Below are positions 17,544 through 26,367 of a stretch of 64,000 nucleotides of DNA, in pieces. Numbering within the stretch: position 1 is the stretch's first letter; each line of letters starts with the position of its first letter. Made by a program: the position numbers and the translations under genes. This DNA comes from Streptomyces hilarionis (GTDB lineage: Bacteria; Actinomycetota; Actinomycetes; Streptomycetales; Streptomycetaceae): the NCBI RefSeq assembly GCF_024539675.1, contig NZ_JAHHIT010000004.1, forward strand, positions 1 through 64,000, read 5' to 3'. Below the pieces are notes generated by a model that saw only the letters and a list, made by a program, of their open reading frames with translations, was not told the DNA's origin and did not search any database.

Positions 17544-18365
17544 TCACCGGTCGCCCGGCTTGCGGCCCCAGGCGGTGAGCATGCCGGCCGACAACGCGGC
17601 GCAGTCCTCGGAGGCCAGGTAGCGGACCGCCGCGTCGACGCCGTCGTCGTCGACCAGCCCCGTGGAGATCATCGCCGTCCTGCTGCGCTCCCAGGTGTCC
17701 GCCCAGAAGCGGCTGAGGGGGCTGCCCGGCGTCAGCGGCGGCACATGGATCTCGGCGGCGACCCCGAGCAGCCCCGCCCCGCGCAGCAGCGCCGGGTAGG
17801 ACGGCACCCACGAGACGTCGGTGCCGATGGTGGCCCGAAGCCCCTGCCACATCGCGCGCATCGCCGTGCTGTACGGCGTGGCCGGGGCCAGGTCGCTCGT
17901 CAGGTCGACCGCGTCGCTGAGCACCAGCAGGCCGCCGGGCGCGACGAGTTCGGCCAGCGTGCCCAGCAGGCGGTCGCGCTCGGGCAGATGCATGAGCACG
18001 AAACGGGCGTGTACCAGGGAGAACCGGCCCGGCACCGGCCGCGGACCGGTGATGTCGGCCTCCAGCACGTCGAGCCCCGGCGTGGACCGGGCGTCGAGGA
18101 AGCGTGTGTCGCGGTCCACGGCGAGCACGCTCGCCACGCCCGCCTCCTCCAGGAGCCGCCGGGAGACCGTGCCGGTGCCCGCGCCCACGTCGAGGCAGTG
18201 CCACCCCGGGCCGACCCCGAGCGCCCGCAGCCGCGCCATGGTGATGTCGTCGTAGGCGAGCGCGCCGAAGTCGATGCGCTCGCCCTCGCCCGCCTGCTCC
18301 GGACGGAAGACGGCCTCGCCGTACCGGCCGTCGCCCTGAGCGTCCCCGGGCCGGCCGGCGGTCAC
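17544..18365 (-). CDS. SAM-dependent class I methyltransferase
   Basis: The 273-residue protein has a Rossmann methyltransferase core (about 40-160): LDVGAGTGTVSRRL (motif I), VLAVDRDTRFL, EADITGP and FVLMHLPERDRLL. No substrate domain is recognisable, and the acceptor is unknown. The GTG start at 18365 overlaps the stop of a possible 33-residue reading frame as GTGA, and no independent ribosome site is evident, so translation may depend on that upstream frame. Confidence 0.8.
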   Translation of the reverse strand: MTAGRPGDAQGDGRYGEAVFRPEQAGEGERIDFGALAYDDITMARLRALGVGPGWHCLDVGAGTGTVSRRLLEEAGVASVLAVDRDTRFLDARSTPGLDVLEADITGPRPVPGRFSLVHARFVLMHLPERDRLLGTLAELVAPGGLLVLSDAVDLTSDLAPATPYSTAMRAMWQGLRATIGTDVSWVPSYPALLRGAGLLGVAAEIHVPPLTPGSPLSRFWADTWERSRTAMISTGLVDDDGVDAAVRYLASEDCAALSAGMLTAWGRKPGDR

Positions 18366-18463
18366 GGCGTCGTCCGCGGGCCGGCGGACGACAGGTGGTC
18401 GGGGGGGCCGCCGACGCGGCGGGCGCGGGAGCCGTCGGGTGGCGGGGCGGCGGACACGGTCAT
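18362..18463 (-). CDS. Possible 33-residue leader peptide coupled to the methyltransferase
   Basis: A short frame begins at ATG 18463 behind GAGGAGG, the best ribosome site in the vicinity, and stops in a GTGA overlap with the methyltransferase start. The peptide is Pro-, Gly- and Arg-rich (MTVSAAPPPDGSRARR) with no recognisable family. It may act only to bring ribosomes to the next gene. Evidence is the ribosome site and the overlap alone. Confidence 0.4.
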   Translation of the reverse strand: MTVSAAPPPDGSRARRVGGPPDHLSSAGPRTTP

Positions 18464-18492
18464 GGCGGGCCTCCTCACACGGGCGGGCGGTA

Positions 18493-18526
18493 CCGGGGCG
18501 GCGCCCCTCGCGGGCCGCCGCCCCGG
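18493..18526 (-). terminator. Terminator after the NlpC/P60 gene
   Basis: Eleven-base perfect arms CCGGGGCGGCG and CGCCGCCCCGG with a 12-base loop lie about 115 bp downstream of the hydrolase stop. Confidence 0.55.
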
Positions 18527-18641
18527 CGATCCTCCACCAGCGGCCGCCCGGCCGCCCGAGGCTCGCCGCGTCTGGGCCGATCGGCCCTGCGGCCGTTCCG
18601 CCGACCGCACGGCCCCGGGCCGTCCGCCGGCGCGCGCGGCC

Positions 18642-19778
18642 TCAGCAGGTGGGGACGTCGGAGAGCCAGGCCGGGCCCTTGATGTAGATGTTGGTCAGCC
18701 AGGAGCCGTCGGTCAGCTTCGACCAGGCGTCGTTGGTGTACCCCTCCGCCGTCACCTCCTGGGCGTGCGCCTGGCACACCACGTTGATCGTCGTCGGCTG
18801 CGCGAAGTAGTCGACGACCGCGGCGTTCACGTTCGGCTCGCCGTGGGTGCGCACCCCGGTGCCCCAGGTCTGGTGCGCCTTGCTGCCCCCGGTCGGCGGC
18901 GGGGTGGTGCTGCCGCCGCAGTCCGGGATGCCGGGCAGCTCGGCCGGGCCCTTGATGTAGATGTTGGTCAGCCACGAGCCGTCGGCCAGCTTCGACCAGA
19001 TGTCGTTGGTGTAGCCCTCGGCGGTCACCGTCTCCGCGTGCTCCTGGCACTGCACCGACACCTGCGTCGGGCCCGCGAAGGTGTCCACGACCGAGGAGCG
19101 CACGCTCGGCGTGGAGTGGGTGCGCACCCCCGTGCCCCAGGTCTCGAAGGTCGTGCCGCCGTCCGCGGGCGGCGGGGTCGGCGTGCCGGAGCCGTTGATC
19201 CGGACCGCGCCGGCGTAGTCGCCGCCGGTGCGGACCGGCGCGACCCGGATGTGCGTGCCCGACTCGTACGCCTCGACCATCTGCCCGCCGCCCAGGTACA
19301 TGGCGACGTGGTGGATGTGCCCGGCGCCCCAGAACATCAGGTCGCCCGGCAGCAGCGGCGCGGTGCCCTGGGCGGCGGAGAACCGGGCCGAGGCCTGCGC
19401 GCTGTGGAACTGGTCGTTCGCCGTGCCGTTGAGCAGGTCCTTGCCGGTCGCCCGGTAGTAGGCGTAGCGCATCAGACCGGAGCAGTCGAAGCCCTTGCGC
19501 TCGTTGTCGTGGGCGCTGTCGGGGTCGGAGCCGTCGTAGTAGCCGTAGGTCGCGCCCGGCGTGGCGCCGTGGCCGCCGCCCCAGCTGTACCAGACGCCGA
19601 TCTGCGAGCAGGCCGCGGACACGGCGGCCTGCGCGGTGGTCGACGCACCCGGCGCGAGGACGCCGCAGGAGGCGTCGGGCGCGGCGTGGGCCGGGGCCGA
19701 GAAGAACGCGGAGAGGGCCAGTACCGAGGCGCCCAGGACCGCGCCGCTGGTCCGGCGGCGCGTGCTGGTGATCTTCAA
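18642..19778 (-). CDS. Secreted NlpC/P60 peptidoglycan hydrolase with two SH3-like repeats
   Basis: The 378-residue protein has a signal peptide (about 1-35, ending APAHA). A NlpC/P60 endopeptidase domain (about 45-195) has catalytic Cys in FDCSGLMRYA and His in GHIHHVAMYLG. Two near-identical SH3b-like repeats of about 80 residues follow, separated by Pro/Thr linkers; both contain WSKLADGSWLTNIYIKGP or a close variant. It probably cleaves peptide stems in the cell wall, with the repeats binding wall. The likely start is TTG at 19778 with AAGGAAGAG upstream; longer in-frame starts would push the signal peptide inward. Confidence 0.85.
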   Translation of the reverse strand: MKITSTRRRTSGAVLGASVLALSAFFSAPAHAAPDASCGVLAPGASTTAQAAVSAACSQIGVWYSWGGGHGATPGATYGYYDGSDPDSAHDNERKGFDCSGLMRYAYYRATGKDLLNGTANDQFHSAQASARFSAAQGTAPLLPGDLMFWGAGHIHHVAMYLGGGQMVEAYESGTHIRVAPVRTGGDYAGAVRINGSGTPTPPPADGGTTFETWGTGVRTHSTPSVRSSVVDTFAGPTQVSVQCQEHAETVTAEGYTNDIWSKLADGSWLTNIYIKGPAELPGIPDCGGSTTPPPTGGSKAHQTWGTGVRTHGEPNVNAAVVDYFAQPTTINVVCQAHAQEVTAEGYTNDAWSKLTDGSWLTNIYIKGPAWLSDVPTC

Positions 19779-19840
19779 GGAACTCTTCCTTCGTCGTCGT
19801 GCGTCACCGGCGTCTGCGGTGACGGCGGGGAGGAACGGGT

Positions 19841-19922
19841 GTGTCGCACCCACCCCCGTGGGATGCGACACGCGGCTTGAGGACGAGTGCTGCGGGTGAC
19901 TCGAGGACGAGTACTGCGGGTG
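19841..19922 (-). repeat. Leader hairpin and direct repeats upstream of the NlpC/P60 gene
   Basis: A hairpin at 19841-19871 (eight-base arms GTGTCGCA/TGCGACAC with an inner CCCAC/GTGGG stem) is followed by two 20-bp direct repeats, 19879-19898 and 19903-19922, differing at one base; a ten-base third partial copy lies at 19947-19956. They lie 60-180 bp upstream of the hydrolase start, between it and the sigma gene. They could be regulator sites or leader structure. I see no c-di-AMP riboswitch motif, although such riboswitches often precede wall hydrolases in this genus. Confidence 0.45.
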
Positions 19923-20000
19923 GAGGAGTGCCGGTGTCGGACGGACGCTGCGGGTGGACGAGTCGGTGGGTGTGCGCGTGCGGCCGTCGGACGCGTGCGG

Positions 20001-20540
20001 CTAGCGGACGAGTGCCGCGCGCATCTTGGCCAGGCCGCGCATGCGATTGCGCTGGACCGTGCCGCGGTGCGCGCCGAGCCGCTGCGCGGCAGTGTCGTGG
20101 CTGAGGCCTTCCAGATCCACGAGAATCACCGCGGCGGCCTCCTTTTCGGACAGCACGCTCAGCAGCGAGAGCGCCGTCGCCGAGGCCTCGTAGACGCCGA
20201 GTCCGCCGTCCCAGCCGGCCTCCGGCAGCCGGTCGGTGGTGTGCTCGCGCCGGGAGGGCCGGGCCCAGGAGTCCCGCAGCAGGTTGGCCGCGACGGCGCA
20301 CGTGTAGGCGTACGGGTGCTGCTGCTGGGTCAGGCTCTGGGCGCGGGCCCGCCGGGAGAGCCGCAGGTACGTCTCCTGGACCAGGTCGTCGGCGTCGTGC
20401 GGATTGCCCGTCAGCGCCAGGAGCCGCCTGCGCAGCCGCGGCATGTCGGCCGTGAACGAGGCGTCGAACTCGCCCGGGCTCATTCCCTCGTCGTCGTCCG
20501 CGCGCGATGGCGTCGGACAGGACGCGTTGCTGATCTCCAC
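20001..20540 (-). CDS. ECF RNA polymerase sigma factor
   Basis: The 179-residue protein has region 2 (about 32-100: DADDLVQETYLRLSRRA, with the typical -10 recognition helix) and region 4 (about 120-175: LSEKEAAAVILVDLEGLSHDTAAQRLG). There is no C-terminal extension. GTG start at 20540 is preceded by GGGGGAGAAGAA. No anti-sigma gene is adjacent. The gene lies between a wall hydrolase and a VanX-like dipeptidase on the same strand, so a cell-envelope role is plausible. It may be cotranscribed with the dipeptidase gene 52 bp upstream. Confidence 0.85.
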   Translation of the reverse strand: MEISNASCPTPSRADDDEGMSPGEFDASFTADMPRLRRRLLALTGNPHDADDLVQETYLRLSRRARAQSLTQQQHPYAYTCAVAANLLRDSWARPSRREHTTDRLPEAGWDGGLGVYEASATALSLLSVLSEKEAAAVILVDLEGLSHDTAAQRLGAHRGTVQRNRMRGLAKMRAALVR

Positions 20541-20592
20541 TTCTTCTCCCCCTCGGTGGGACGTGTCCGGTGGTGCGCCGTGCCGACGGTGG

Positions 20593-21258
20593 TCAGGCCG
20601 TCGTGCGGGGCGGGGCGGCGGGGCCGTAGCGGGCCGCCGGGGCGTCGACGAGCAGGGCCCAGTAGCGGTCGCCGTAGGACCAGTGCCACCACTCGGTCGG
20701 GTAGTTGACGAATCCGGACGACGTGAGCGCCCGGGCCATCAGCGCCCGGTTGGCACGCGCCTCGGCGGCGATGCCGGGCGCCGCGGTGCGACAGGCGCCC
20801 GCGCTCTCCTCCGGGGTGGCGTTGACCTCCGTGCCCAGGGGCAGTTCACGGCCGTCCCGGTCGCACAGCGTCAGGTCGACCGCTCCACCGCTGACGTGCG
20901 GGGCGACCTCCGGCGGGGAGATGTAGGCACTCGCCAGCTCCCGTATGCGCTCGGGCGCCGCGTCGGGATGCGCCCGTCGCATCGTCGCCGCGTACTGCTC
21001 GAAGTAGCGCCGCTGGAGGTCCGGCGGCCGGTACCCCTCCACGACCAGGAACCGGACGCCGGCCGGCAGCAGCCGCTGCGCCCGCACGAGCCGCCGCAGC
21101 ACGCCCGACCTCAGATGGGCGTAGCTGCCCCGGTCGTCGGCCTGCCGGAGGTCGAGCCGCAGGCCGCCGCTGCCGCGCAGGTCGACGAGCGGCTCACCGC
21201 ATTCGTCCTCCGCGACCGCGGCGACCCGGGGATCCGAGAGCGTGATGATGTCTGTCAC
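20593..21258 (-). CDS. M15 D-Ala-D-Ala dipeptidase (VanX-like)
   Basis: The 221-residue protein keeps the M15D zinc site: His and Asp in PHVSGGAVDLTL and the closing Glu/His in EWWHWSYGD. VanX enzymes split D-Ala-D-Ala, either for glycopeptide resistance or to recycle wall dipeptide. There is no vanH or vanA partner here, so recycling or release of wall amino acids is likelier than resistance. GTG start at 21258. TGCA-type heptamers spaced 11 bp lie just upstream (21282-21343), suggesting activation by the SARP regulator encoded next to it. Confidence 0.85.
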   Translation of the reverse strand: MTDIITLSDPRVAAVAEDECGEPLVDLRGSGGLRLDLRQADDRGSYAHLRSGVLRRLVRAQRLLPAGVRFLVVEGYRPPDLQRRYFEQYAATMRRAHPDAAPERIRELASAYISPPEVAPHVSGGAVDLTLCDRDGRELPLGTEVNATPEESAGACRTAAPGIAAEARANRALMARALTSSGFVNYPTEWWHWSYGDRYWALLVDAPAARYGPAAPPRTTA

Positions 21259-21281
21259 GGGAGAAGCGTCCCGCGGACCGC

Positions 21282-21343
21282 TGCAAATGCTCTGCAGATC
21301 GCCTGCAAGCAGTCGACCAGGCCTTTTGCAGCGAGCCGGGCCG
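21282..21343. promoter_or_regulatory. Heptamer direct repeats with 11-bp period (SARP-type box)
   Basis: TGCAAAT (21282), TGCAGAT (21293) and TGCAAGC (21304) begin exactly 11 bp apart, and TGCAGCG (21337) falls in the same register three units later. This periodicity is the known binding pattern of SARP/OmpR-type domains. The site lies between the SARP gene and the VanX-like gene, 23 bp from the latter's start. Confidence 0.55.
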
Positions 21344-21475
21344 CGGCCGGTGATCCCGCCGCCCCCGCCGTCGGCGCCGTCCGCCGGACGGGCCGCCGAG
21401 TCGGGGCCCGCCGCGTCCCGCCGCCGCCCGCAGCAGCGGGGCAGCCGGGCCGGTGACGCCAGGGCGTGTTTCGCC

Positions 21476-24400
21476 CTAGCCCGCCGCCCCGGACCGCTCG
21501 CGGGCCTCGCGGCAGTCCAGTTCCCGGAAGACCGCGAGTGCCGCGGACCGCGCGGCCCGCGCCCGGGCCTCGTCGCCGTCCGCCGTCCAGACCTGCGCCA
21601 GGTCCCAGGCCGTGCGCGCCCGCCACAACGGCAGCCGCAGCGCCTCCCAGCCCGCCAGCGCCCGCTCCAACGGCGCCCGGGCGCGGTCGGGTTCACCCGC
21701 CGCCAGGTGCCGTTCGCCGAGGGTGCGCAGGACCAGCGCCTCGCCGAAACGGTCCTCTCGCTCGCGGGCCACCGCCAGGCACCGGCCCAGCCGCTCGGCC
21801 GCCTCCGCCTGCCGGCCCTGTCGCAGCTCCACCTTGGCCAGCGACTGTTCCGCGTACATCACGCCGAACGTGTCGCGCAGACCGGTGAAGATCCGCAACG
21901 CGTCGTGCAGCAGCTCCTCGGCCTGCTCCAGCGCGCCCTGCGCCCGGTGACACAGGGCGAGCGAGCGCAGCGTGAGCGCTTCTCCGTGCCGGTCGGCCTG
22001 CGCGCGGTACAGCTCCAGCGCCCGGCTCAGCGCCTCCCAGGCCTGCGGAGCGCGGCCCTGCTCCCGGTGCACGTAGCCGATTCCGTAGAGCACGCGGGCC
22101 CGGGCACCGCGCTCGGCATCCGGCCCGTACCGGTCGAGCGCCGCGTCGAGCAGCTCGAGCGCCTCGGTGTACCGGGCCTGCTCACGCCGGGCCGTGCCCA
22201 TCCCCGCCAGCGCCACCGCCGCCCCCTGCGACGGCCCGCCGCGCTCCTCGAACAGCCGCAGGGCCTCGCTGAAGCGGGCGTACGAGTCCTCGAACTCGTC
22301 CTGCTCGTAACAGAGTTGCCCCAGGCCGTTGAGGAGCCACGCCTCGCCCTCGCCGTCCTCGCTGCGGCGCACGGCCGCGATGGCCGCGGCATGCGAGCGC
22401 GACCAGGCGTCGAACTGGTTGTACAGCGCGGCCGAACTCGCGATCAGCGCCCCGGCCAGATCCCGGGCCGGCCGGTCCAGCCGGTGGCCGGCGCAGTACT
22501 CCACCGCCGCCAGCAGGGAGGCCTGTTCGGCGGCGAACCAGGCCGCGGGCCGCTCCAGCAGCGACTCCTCGGTGCCGGCGTCGAGGGGGTGCACGGTCGC
22601 CGGCTGCGGGAAGTACCGGACGGCACCGCCCGGGCCGCGCGCGGCCGCCTTCCTGGCGAGCCCCAGCCAGCAGCCCACGAGCCGCAGCACGGCGGCCTCG
22701 CGCTGCTCCGCGCTCTCCTCGGACAGGCAGCGCTCCCGGGCGTGTTCGCGGGCCAGGTCGTGGATGCGGTAGCGGTTGCGGCCCGTGTCGTCGACGCCGA
22801 TGACGTCGATGAAGTGACAGTCCACCAGCCGCTCCACCGCCTCCTCGGCGTCCTCGGTGTCGATGTCCAGCAGGGGAGCGGCGATCCAGCCCGCGAAGTC
22901 GGGCAGGTCCAGCAGGGCGAGCCGGCGCAGCGCGCGGCGCTCCTGCGCGTCGAGGTCGGCGTAGCCGAGTTCCAGACTGGTGCGCAACTCCAGGTCCCCG
23001 GCCCGCAGTTCGTTCAGCCGGCGCCGTTCGTCGCGCAGCCGACCGGCGAGTTGCCCGGGCGCCCAGTGCGGGCGGGCGGCCAACCGGGCTCCGGCGATGC
23101 GCACGGCCAGCGGCAGCCGGCCGCACAGCGCCACGATCTCGGCCGCCCGCTCCGGCTGCGAGCCGGTCCGCTCCCGTCCGGCCACGCGCCGCAGGAGTTC
23201 GAGCGCCTCCTCCCCGTCCGGCACCGTCAGGTCCAGGTGGGCCGCGCCCTCCAGGGCCACCAGCCGGCGGCGGCTGGTCACGAGCACCGCCGAACCGGGG
23301 CCCGGCGGCAGCAGGGGCCGCACGTGCGCCTCGCCGGACGCGTTGTCGAGGATCAGCAGGACGCGCCGGTGCCCGATGTGCGTGCGGTACAGGCCGGTGA
23401 GCTCCTCGGCGGAGCCCGGCAGCGTCTTGGGGTCGGCGCCCATGGCGCGCAGCAGCCGGGCCAGCGCGTCGGCCGGCTGGAGCGGAGCGGCGTCGGCTGC
23501 CCGCAGGTCTATGAACAGCCGGCCGTCGGGGAAGAGTTCGGCGGTGCGGTGGCCGACGTGCACGGCCAGCGCGGTCTTGCCGGTGCCGGAGCGTCCGGAG
23601 ATCACCCCGATCGGCGGCGCGGTGCGCTCGGCGTCGTCGACGCCGTGCAACAGCGTCTCGGCCCACCGGATCTGCTGCGAGCGTCCGACGAAGTCGGCGA
23701 TGTCCGGCGGGAGATGGGAAGGCGCGGGCGCAGTCGGACGTACGGTCTGCCGGGGAGCCGGCACGGGGACGTCGCCGGACCGCTGCCGCGCCGTCGCGAT
23801 CCCGGCGGGCGGCGCGACGGACGACGGGCCGGCGTCCGCGCCGAGCACGGCGGTGTCGTTGGTCAGCACCGCCTGGTGCAGGGCCCGCAGTTCGGGACCG
23901 GCGTCGATGCCCAGCTCGTCGCGCAGCGCCGTGCGGCCCTCCTGGTACGTGCGCAGCGCGTCGGAGACCCGGCCCGTGCGGAACAGCGCCGTCATCAGCT
24001 GGCCGCGCGGCCGCTCCCGCAGGGGATGGGCGGCCACGTGCGCGAGCAGCGGGGCGATCGTCCGGTCCGCCCGCCCCAGCGTCAGCTGGAGTCCGAACGA
24101 CTCCTCCTGCGCGACCAGGCGCAGCTCCGCCAGCCGTGCCGCCTCGATCCGGGCGAACGACTGGCCGAGTCCTTCGAGGGCCTCCTGTCCCCGCCACAGG
24201 CCCAGCGCCGAGGCCAGCAGGTCGGCCGCCTCCTGGGGGCGGCCGCCCGCGGCCGACGCACGGCCCGATGTGAGGAGGCGCTCGAACCGGCGGGCGTCCA
24301 CCTGGGAGGGGTCGAGTGCGGCGAGGTAGCCGGGCGGCCGGGTCCGGACGGTGTCGGCTCCGCCCACGTGGGCCAGCGCACGGCGCACGGCGGAGACATG

Positions 24401-24595
24401 GGTGGCGACCAGCGCGGCGGCGGTCGCGGGAGCCTGCTCGTCCCAGACGAAGTCCACGAGCCGTTCGGTGGGGAGCACCTGGCCGAGATGGACGACGAGC
24501 GCGGACAGCACGGCGAGCGGCCTGACCCCGTTGAGCGGGGCCCGCCGGTCCCCTTCCCACACCTCGACCGGACCGAGTAGGCGTACCTCGAGCAT
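21476..24595 (-). CDS. AfsR/SARP-type regulator: Trans_reg_C, BTAD, NB-ARC, TPR
   Basis: The 1039-residue protein follows the AfsR plan. An OmpR-like DNA-binding domain (about 1-95, LEVRLLGPVEVW) is followed by a BTAD helical domain (about 100-245) and an NB-ARC ATPase (about 290-560) with Walker A GRSGTGKTALA and Walker B RVLLILDN. A TPR array fills about 650-1030. Large SARPs activate secondary metabolism or morphological genes after ATP-dependent switching. No biosynthetic cluster is adjacent; the nearest candidate target by sequence is the VanX-like gene, which has heptamer repeats upstream. A single TetR or kinase partner is not present. Confidence 0.88.
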   Translation of the reverse strand: MLEVRLLGPVEVWEGDRRAPLNGVRPLAVLSALVVHLGQVLPTERLVDFVWDEQAPATAAALVATHVSAVRRALAHVGGADTVRTRPPGYLAALDPSQVDARRFERLLTSGRASAAGGRPQEAADLLASALGLWRGQEALEGLGQSFARIEAARLAELRLVAQEESFGLQLTLGRADRTIAPLLAHVAAHPLRERPRGQLMTALFRTGRVSDALRTYQEGRTALRDELGIDAGPELRALHQAVLTNDTAVLGADAGPSSVAPPAGIATARQRSGDVPVPAPRQTVRPTAPAPSHLPPDIADFVGRSQQIRWAETLLHGVDDAERTAPPIGVISGRSGTGKTALAVHVGHRTAELFPDGRLFIDLRAADAAPLQPADALARLLRAMGADPKTLPGSAEELTGLYRTHIGHRRVLLILDNASGEAHVRPLLPPGPGSAVLVTSRRRLVALEGAAHLDLTVPDGEEALELLRRVAGRERTGSQPERAAEIVALCGRLPLAVRIAGARLAARPHWAPGQLAGRLRDERRRLNELRAGDLELRTSLELGYADLDAQERRALRRLALLDLPDFAGWIAAPLLDIDTEDAEEAVERLVDCHFIDVIGVDDTGRNRYRIHDLAREHARERCLSEESAEQREAAVLRLVGCWLGLARKAAARGPGGAVRYFPQPATVHPLDAGTEESLLERPAAWFAAEQASLLAAVEYCAGHRLDRPARDLAGALIASSAALYNQFDAWSRSHAAAIAAVRRSEDGEGEAWLLNGLGQLCYEQDEFEDSYARFSEALRLFEERGGPSQGAAVALAGMGTARREQARYTEALELLDAALDRYGPDAERGARARVLYGIGYVHREQGRAPQAWEALSRALELYRAQADRHGEALTLRSLALCHRAQGALEQAEELLHDALRIFTGLRDTFGVMYAEQSLAKVELRQGRQAEAAERLGRCLAVAREREDRFGEALVLRTLGERHLAAGEPDRARAPLERALAGWEALRLPLWRARTAWDLAQVWTADGDEARARAARSAALAVFRELDCREARERSGAAG

Positions 24596-25107
24596 GAGTC
24601 CCCGATCGCTGTACCGTTCCCGCACCGCGGAGCGCGACAACGATATCGGCGGGCCTCTGCGGCGGGATGCCGGGCGCCGGGGGGCCTGGCCGGATCCGGC
24701 CGGTGCGCCGAGGCGGACCCGCCCGGGTGCGGGCCGGGCGCCGGGGCGGACACGGCGGCCCGTCCGTTCCCGCGCGGCCCGGCACTTGGCTTGATCCGGC
24801 GTGCGCGAGACGGGTGGCTCGCCCGAGGGACGGTCCGCGCGAGGCGTTCGTATGAGCCCGCCGGACCGGGAAAACCGTTCGGATCCGGCGTCATACGAAC
24901 GCGCCGTCCAGGGCGTCAACGGCTCGAAAGCACCGCCTCCGCACGATCGGGCCGCGCTCGACCGGCTTCCGCTTCCCCTCCGTCGCGGTCGCCCGCGCAC
25001 CCGCCCGACCGCACGGTCGCCCGCCCGTTCCGTGCTCGACCCGCCCCTGTTCCACCCGTCTCCGTTCGATCCGCCCGAACCGTTCGATCCGCCCCGGGAG
25101 GGAGCCG
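24596..25107. other. Intergenic region with a 12-bp inverted repeat and a 15-bp direct repeat
   Basis: This 512-bp divergent region between the SARP gene and the lipoprotein gene shows no plausible gene. A perfect 12-bp inverted repeat, GCGTTCGTATGA (24844-24855) and TCATACGAACGC (24891-24902), is separated by 35 bp and is AT-richer than its surroundings. A 15-bp direct repeat CCGTTCGATCCGCCC occurs at 25062-25076 and 25080-25094, just before the lipoprotein ribosome site. Both may be regulator sites. Confidence 0.5.
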
Positions 25108-26163
25108 ATGAAGCGCACCGACGCCGCCCGCCGGCCGGCCGTCACCACCGTCGCCGAGACCCCCGCGACCGCACCGCCCCCGGTGGCGCGACCCGCAGAA
25201 CCCCCCTGTCCGCCGCGGTGGGCGCCAAGGCGCGCGGCCGTCGCGATGGGCACGGTCGCCGCCGTCGCCGCCCTCGTCCTGACCGCCTGCACGGCGGACG
25301 GAGGCCCGTCCGCCCCCGCCAACCGCGGCCCCGTCGCCGCGGCCTCCGCGGCGCAGCCGGAGCTCAGCTGGGCCGAGGACCTGCGGATCTCCGACGCCGA
25401 GGAGCACCTCGTCACACGGTGCATGACGGCGCACGGATTCCGCTTCTGGGACGGGCAGCGGCTGAGCCTGGCCGAAAGACGCCCCCTCGGCTATGTGCAG
25501 GACGACGTGCGCTGGGCGCGCACCTACGGCTACGGCAGCCGGATCCTGGCCAAGGAGGACCGCGCCCGCCTCACCAACCCCAACCTCCTGTACCGCAAGA
25601 CCCTTTCCGCCGACCGGCAACGGGCCTACGACGTCGCGATGGACGGCGGCCGCGAGGCCGAGGTCCTGAGCGCCGCGGCGCCCACGGGCGGCACGATCAC
25701 CAAGCAGTCCGGCGGCTGCACCGCCGCGGCCGAGAAGGCGCTGTACGGCGACCCGGCGGCCTGGTTCGCCGCCGACACGACCGTCAGCAACCTCCGCCCC
25801 CTGTACGTGGACAAGCTGCTGAAGGACGGCGGCTTCACCCGCGCGGTCCGCGCGTGGTCGCGCTGTATGCGGGACGCCGGTCACCCCTACGCCGACCCGG
25901 CCGCGGCCCGCCAGGCGACACGGGAGCACAGCGCCCGGCAGAGCCCGGCCGAGGAGGCGCGCTCCTTCGCCGCCGAGACCCGTGTCGCGGTCGCCGACGC
26001 GACCTGCGCCCGCACGGTCTCCCTCCGGTCGATCGGCCGGCGGCGCGAGGCCCACTACGTCGCCGGACTCGGCGGTGAGTACGCACAGGCCCTCGACGCC
26101 CACGCGCGGATGAAGCGGCTCGCGCTCGGCCGCGCCGAGCGGATCGTCGCCGCGCGCACCTGA
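25108..26163 (+). CDS. Lipoprotein of unknown function
   Basis: The 351-residue protein has an unusually long Pro-rich cytoplasmic N-terminus (about 1-42), one hydrophobic segment, and a lipobox LVLTAC (Cys about residue 60), so it should be a membrane-anchored lipoprotein. The outer part is helical with several Cys (TRCMTAHGF, SGGCTAAAE, SRCMRDAGHPYADP, DATCART). Similar Cys-containing lipoproteins of this size are frequent in Streptomyces, but I cannot name a function. GGGAGGGAG is 3 bases before the ATG. It is followed at 205 bp by the first inhibitor gene. Confidence 0.75.
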   Translation: MKRTDAARRPAVTTVAETPATAPPPVARPAEPPCPPRWAPRRAAVAMGTVAAVAALVLTACTADGGPSAPANRGPVAAASAAQPELSWAEDLRISDAEEHLVTRCMTAHGFRFWDGQRLSLAERRPLGYVQDDVRWARTYGYGSRILAKEDRARLTNPNLLYRKTLSADRQRAYDVAMDGGREAEVLSAAAPTGGTITKQSGGCTAAAEKALYGDPAAWFAADTTVSNLRPLYVDKLLKDGGFTRAVRAWSRCMRDAGHPYADPAAARQATREHSARQSPAEEARSFAAETRVAVADATCARTVSLRSIGRRREAHYVAGLGGEYAQALDAHARMKRLALGRAERIVAART

Positions 26164-26367
26164 CCCGCCTTCCCGGCCCGGCCGATCCGGCCTCCAGCCC
26201 GGCCGACCCGCCCTCCCCGGCCCGTCGGATCCCGTCTTCACCCGCCCCTGGCGACCGGGCCTTCCCCCTGCCGCTCCGCGTTCCGCGCCCACACCCGAGC
26301 TGCTTTCGACCCGCACCGACCCGCTTCCCACCCGCACCCGCCCGACCGGGCAGACAGGACTTCCCCC

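Noticed and set aside
19779..20000. c-di-AMP (ydaO-type) riboswitch upstream of the NlpC/P60 gene
   Set aside because: Expected from related genes, but the conserved motifs were not found; only simple hairpins and repeats are present.
24596..25107. tRNA or small RNA gene in the long intergenic region
   Set aside because: No cloverleaf or terminator-linked small RNA could be traced by eye; only the inverted and direct repeats stand out.
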